Shown piece after piece: positions 4,897 to 6,929 of a DNA stretch of 6,929 nucleotides (positions within the stretch are counted from its first letter, which is position 1; each line of letters starts with the position of its first letter). A model generated the notes under the pieces. That model ran no database searches. It saw nothing but the letters and a program-made list of their open reading frames with translations, and was not told where the DNA came from. The DNA lies in NCBI GenBank assembly GCA_002414505.1, contig DHZF01000133.1, positions 3,780 to 10,708 on the forward strand, read 5' to 3'. Source of the DNA: Hyphomonas sp. UBA5111. Lineage in GTDB: Bacteria > Pseudomonadota > Alphaproteobacteria > Caulobacterales > Hyphomonadaceae. A program made the position numbers and the translations under genes.

Positions 4897-6806
4897 TGGT
4901 CCGACGTGATGGTGGCCTTGTAAGCTCTCAGCGCGCCCTGATTGGTGCGCAGCTTCGTGGCGCTGGCGACCTCTGTTTCCATCGCCTGGTTGAGATCATC
5001 CTGAAGCGAGCTGATCAGGCTGGAATTTGCCAGGGGCGACAGTTCAGCCATGTCGGCCTCGTCTGGCGGCGTGATGGACGTGATCTGCATCACCATGACA
5101 GCATTCCCGTCACGGCTCGGGAAGGTGAAGACGTCGCCTTCCTTGCCGCTGAAGACCGAGGTGATGGCCGCGTTCGGCAGGCCGGAGTCTGCGGCCGTGC
5201 GGCGGGTGATCGCTCCAAGCGGCGTTTCCACGATCTCGCCGGCGGCGCGGGCTTCGGCCTCCAGCGTGCTTTCGCCGGACTCGATGCGATCCGTCAGGTC
5301 ATCAAGGGCGGCCTGAACGCCGCTGGCTTCGCGCTGGCGGACGAGGCCGGCACGGACATCGTCGCGCAGTTCCTCGAATTCCGGCGTGTAGCTCTCGATG
5401 ATCTTACGTGGCGAGGTCAGATAGGTGGCCTCGCCAATGTCGGCGCGGTTGCTGGTTTCGCCCACAGGAATCTCGAAGGCCTGCTGGAAGGCTTCGCCCG
5501 CATTGATCAGGCCGCCGAGCGCTGTGCCGTCACGGGTGCGGCCGGACTGGTCGACCGGGGCATAGGTCATCAGCGGCACGCCAACTTCCTCGGCGATCTG
5601 GCTGAGCGGATAGCCGGCGCCAATGGCGCGGTCGAGGGCTTCCATCTTGTCGAACAGGAGGACGCCGGCGCGTTCGCGGGCGAGCTGGTCGCGGATCTCG
5701 TTCTCGACCTGCTCGAGCGGAAAGACCGCGCCGGGCTGGACGGAAACGAGCCGGGCCACCAGCCATTGGTCGCCGCGCTCGCTGGGGCCGAACAGGGCGC
5801 CGCTCTGCTTGCCGGCGCCGAACATGGCTTCGGCCAGGGTCGGGTCGGTGACGCTCTGGCGGCGACCGGTCTTGGTCTCGCGGGAGGTCACACCTTCAAG
5901 GCTGGCCGGGTCTGCGCCCGCCGCCAGCAGGCCAAAGGCGGTGCGTGCGGCTTCGCGGGTCGGGAACAGCAGTTCGATATAGGTGCGGGTATCCGGCTCG
6001 GAATAGCGGTCGGACTTGCTGGCCTCATAGACGGTCGCGACTTCCTGTTCGGTCACGGTGACCTGAGACAGGAAATCATCGGCCGACATGCGCAGCACGT
6101 CGATCATGCGGCGCTCGGGCTGTTTGAGGGCCTCGAGATTGTCGTCGTAATAGGCGCGGATCTCTTCCTCGGTCGGGGCGTCCGGTTCCGGCAGCGTGCT
6201 GGTGTCGAGGATGAACCAGCCGACATTGCGGGCCTCGCCGATATAGCGCGCCTGCAGCGAGGAGAGAGTCTTCGGCGGGTAGATGGCGGCGCTGGCGCCG
6301 TCGCGCAGGGCTTTCATCGTCAGATCATCGGCCAGCTGCTGCTCGTAATCGGCCTGGCTGATGCGGCTGCGATAGAGGACATCCCGATAGGTATCGAGGT
6401 CCAAGGCGCCAGTCAGCGGATTCTTGAAGGCGTCGATATTCTTCAGCTCCTCGACCACAGCGTCCGTGGAGGGGCGCACGCCGATCGAATCGGCATAGCC
6501 GAGCAGGGTGAGCTTGGCGGCTTCGAGCTGGAACACCTGGTCGATCACGCCCTGTTCGAGCAATTCCGGCTTGGTGACCGGCTCTTCGGCATCGGCATTG
6601 ATGTTCCGGATCACGCTTTCGACGCGGCGGTCGAAGGTGGAAGGATCGAAGCTGCGGCTGCCGGCGGCGGCCATGCTGGAGCCCAATCCGCCGCGAATCT
6701 GGGCGAACATCTGGTCCACACCCCAGAATGCCATCCCCGCGATGATGATCATGACAATAATCTTCCCGACGAAGGAATTCATCAGGCTTTTCATCAAGGC
6801 TAGCAT
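4893..6806 (-). CDS. ppiD: PpiD/SurA-like periplasmic folding chaperone, inner-membrane anchored
   Basis: The gene encodes 637 residues, close to the usual PpiD length. A short cytoplasmic N-terminus with two lysines is followed by one membrane segment (about 13-30, VGKIIVMIIIAGMAFWGV). The rest is soluble and should lie in the periplasm. Residues about 50-190 fit a SurA-type chaperone domain, including the FDPSTFDRRV and LLEQGVIDQVFQLEAAKL segments. A parvulin-like domain is likely at about 255-370, and the segment ending in FPLEQVENEIRDQLARERA (362-380) is typical of these proteins. A further substrate-binding-like part follows to the C-terminus. PpiD helps outer-membrane and secreted proteins leave the Sec translocon; the isomerase domain is often inactive, and activity here is unknown. 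The first ATG is used; Met5 (6794) is an alternative, and neither has a strong ribosome-binding site. It heads the ppiD-trpE-trpG unit, overlapping trpE by 4 bases, and diverges from tpiA. Confidence 0.88.
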   Translation of the reverse strand: MLALMKSLMNSFVGKIIVMIIIAGMAFWGVDQMFAQIRGGLGSSMAAAGSRSFDPSTFDRRVESVIRNINADAEEPVTKPELLEQGVIDQVFQLEAAKLTLLGYADSIGVRPSTDAVVEELKNIDAFKNPLTGALDLDTYRDVLYRSRISQADYEQQLADDLTMKALRDGASAAIYPPKTLSSLQARYIGEARNVGWFILDTSTLPEPDAPTEEEIRAYYDDNLEALKQPERRMIDVLRMSADDFLSQVTVTEQEVATVYEASKSDRYSEPDTRTYIELLFPTREAARTAFGLLAAGADPASLEGVTSRETKTGRRQSVTDPTLAEAMFGAGKQSGALFGPSERGDQWLVARLVSVQPGAVFPLEQVENEIRDQLARERAGVLLFDKMEALDRAIGAGYPLSQIAEEVGVPLMTYAPVDQSGRTRDGTALGGLINAGEAFQQAFEIPVGETSNRADIGEATYLTSPRKIIESYTPEFEELRDDVRAGLVRQREASGVQAALDDLTDRIESGESTLEAEARAAGEIVETPLGAITRRTAADSGLPNAAITSVFSGKEGDVFTFPSRDGNAVMVMQITSITPPDEADMAELSPLANSSLISSLQDDLNQAMETEVASATKLRTNQGALRAYKATITSDQ

Positions 6807-6848
6807 ATCAACAGCGTCTTTCTGGCAGGTTGAGGGGTGGTCCAGTGC

Positions 6849-6877
6849 TTGCTAGGCGACCCCGTTAGGTCTTTCAA
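6849..6877 (-). promoter_or_regulatory. Possible promoter for the ppiD-trpEG unit
   Basis: Leftward, TTGAAA (6877-6872) and TAGCAA (6854-6849) are 17 bases apart. The -35 box matches the sigma-70 consensus in five of six positions and the -10 in three. The ppiD start codon lies about 40 bases further on, which leaves no room for a tryptophan leader peptide with attenuator. This was picked by eye; the weak -10 keeps confidence low. Confidence 0.4.
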
Positions 6878-6880
6878 GAT

Positions 6881-6885
6881 AGGGA
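6881..6885 (+). promoter_or_regulatory. Shine-Dalgarno-like site for tpiA
   Basis: AGGGA lies six bases before the tpiA ATG at 6892 and supports that start. The tpiA promoter itself could not be resolved in 6807-6880. Confidence 0.45.
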
Positions 6886-6891
6886 TAGCTT

Positions 6892-6929
6892 ATGACCAGA
6901 ACACTTATCGCCGGGAATTGGAAGATGAA
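6892..6929 (+). CDS. tpiA: Triose-phosphate isomerase, N-terminal fragment
   Basis: Twelve codons are visible before the right edge, reading MTRTLIAGNWKM. The AGNWKM sequence is the hallmark first strand of triose-phosphate isomerase; Asn9 and Lys11 correspond to its active-site Asn and Lys. The enzyme interconverts dihydroxyacetone phosphate and glyceraldehyde-3-phosphate in glycolysis and gluconeogenesis. It is transcribed away from the ppiD-like gene across an 85-base gap. A tpiA/ppiD/trp neighbourhood is common in Alphaproteobacteria from general knowledge, which fits the call. Confidence 0.93.
   Translation, partial: MTRTLIAGNWKM

Noticed and set aside
3472..4923. 483-codon plus-strand open frame opposite trpE
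   Set aside because: It mirrors trpE in the codon-aligned antisense frame. The translated sequence is low in recognisable motifs, while trpE is fully conserved on the other strand.
4896..6803. 635-codon open frame on the plus strand, antisense to the ppiD-like gene
   Set aside because: It is codon-aligned with the real gene on the other strand and open only because the sense codons TTA, CTA and TCA are absent, as expected from GC-rich codon use. Its translation has no recognisable domain.

Overview
The window looks like a GC-rich alphaproteobacterial chromosome segment. The tpiA / ppiD-like / trpE-trpG / trpD-trpC layout and the protein style recall Caulobacterales or Hyphomonadaceae relatives. 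That placement is inferred from remembered gene order and was not checked by a search. All genes are intact except the two cut by the window edges. No phage, insertion sequence, tRNA, rRNA or CRISPR array is visible.

Layout, left to right. The start of trpC (1-50) and all of trpD (47-1078) run leftward and overlap by 4 bases. A divergent gap of 202 bases (1079-1280) holds a possible trpD promoter, a dyad and a perfect hairpin. Two rightward genes follow: a lipoprotein with a SAM-methyltransferase-like domain (1281-2288), closed by a strong intrinsic terminator, and a small pyridoxamine-5'-phosphate-oxidase-like flavin-fold protein (2415-2891). Three leftward genes come next, in transcription order a PpiD/SurA-like periplasmic chaperone (6806-4893), trpE (4896-3469) and trpG (3472-2888), each overlapping the next by 4 bases (ATGA). 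At the right edge tpiA starts rightward (6892), divergent from the ppiD-like gene across an 85-base gap.

TrpE and TrpG together form anthranilate synthase, which turns chorismate and glutamine into anthranilate. TrpD adds the phosphoribosyl group from PRPP, and TrpC then closes the indole ring, after the isomerisation by TrpF, which is not seen here. The four trp genes face the same way but are split into trpEG and trpDC by the two oppositely oriented genes. trpDC therefore probably needs its own promoter, and trpEG appears to be transcribed from in front of the ppiD-like gene.

Most of the window is an ordinary amino-acid biosynthesis locus. The points worth a second look are the inserted opposite-strand gene pair, the tail-to-tail stop overlap on CTAG, the probably exported methyltransferase-like lipoprotein with a highly acidic linker, an unusual PRPP-loop sequence in TrpD, and the repeated 12-base junction at two of the ATGA overlaps. 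I found no convincing new system.
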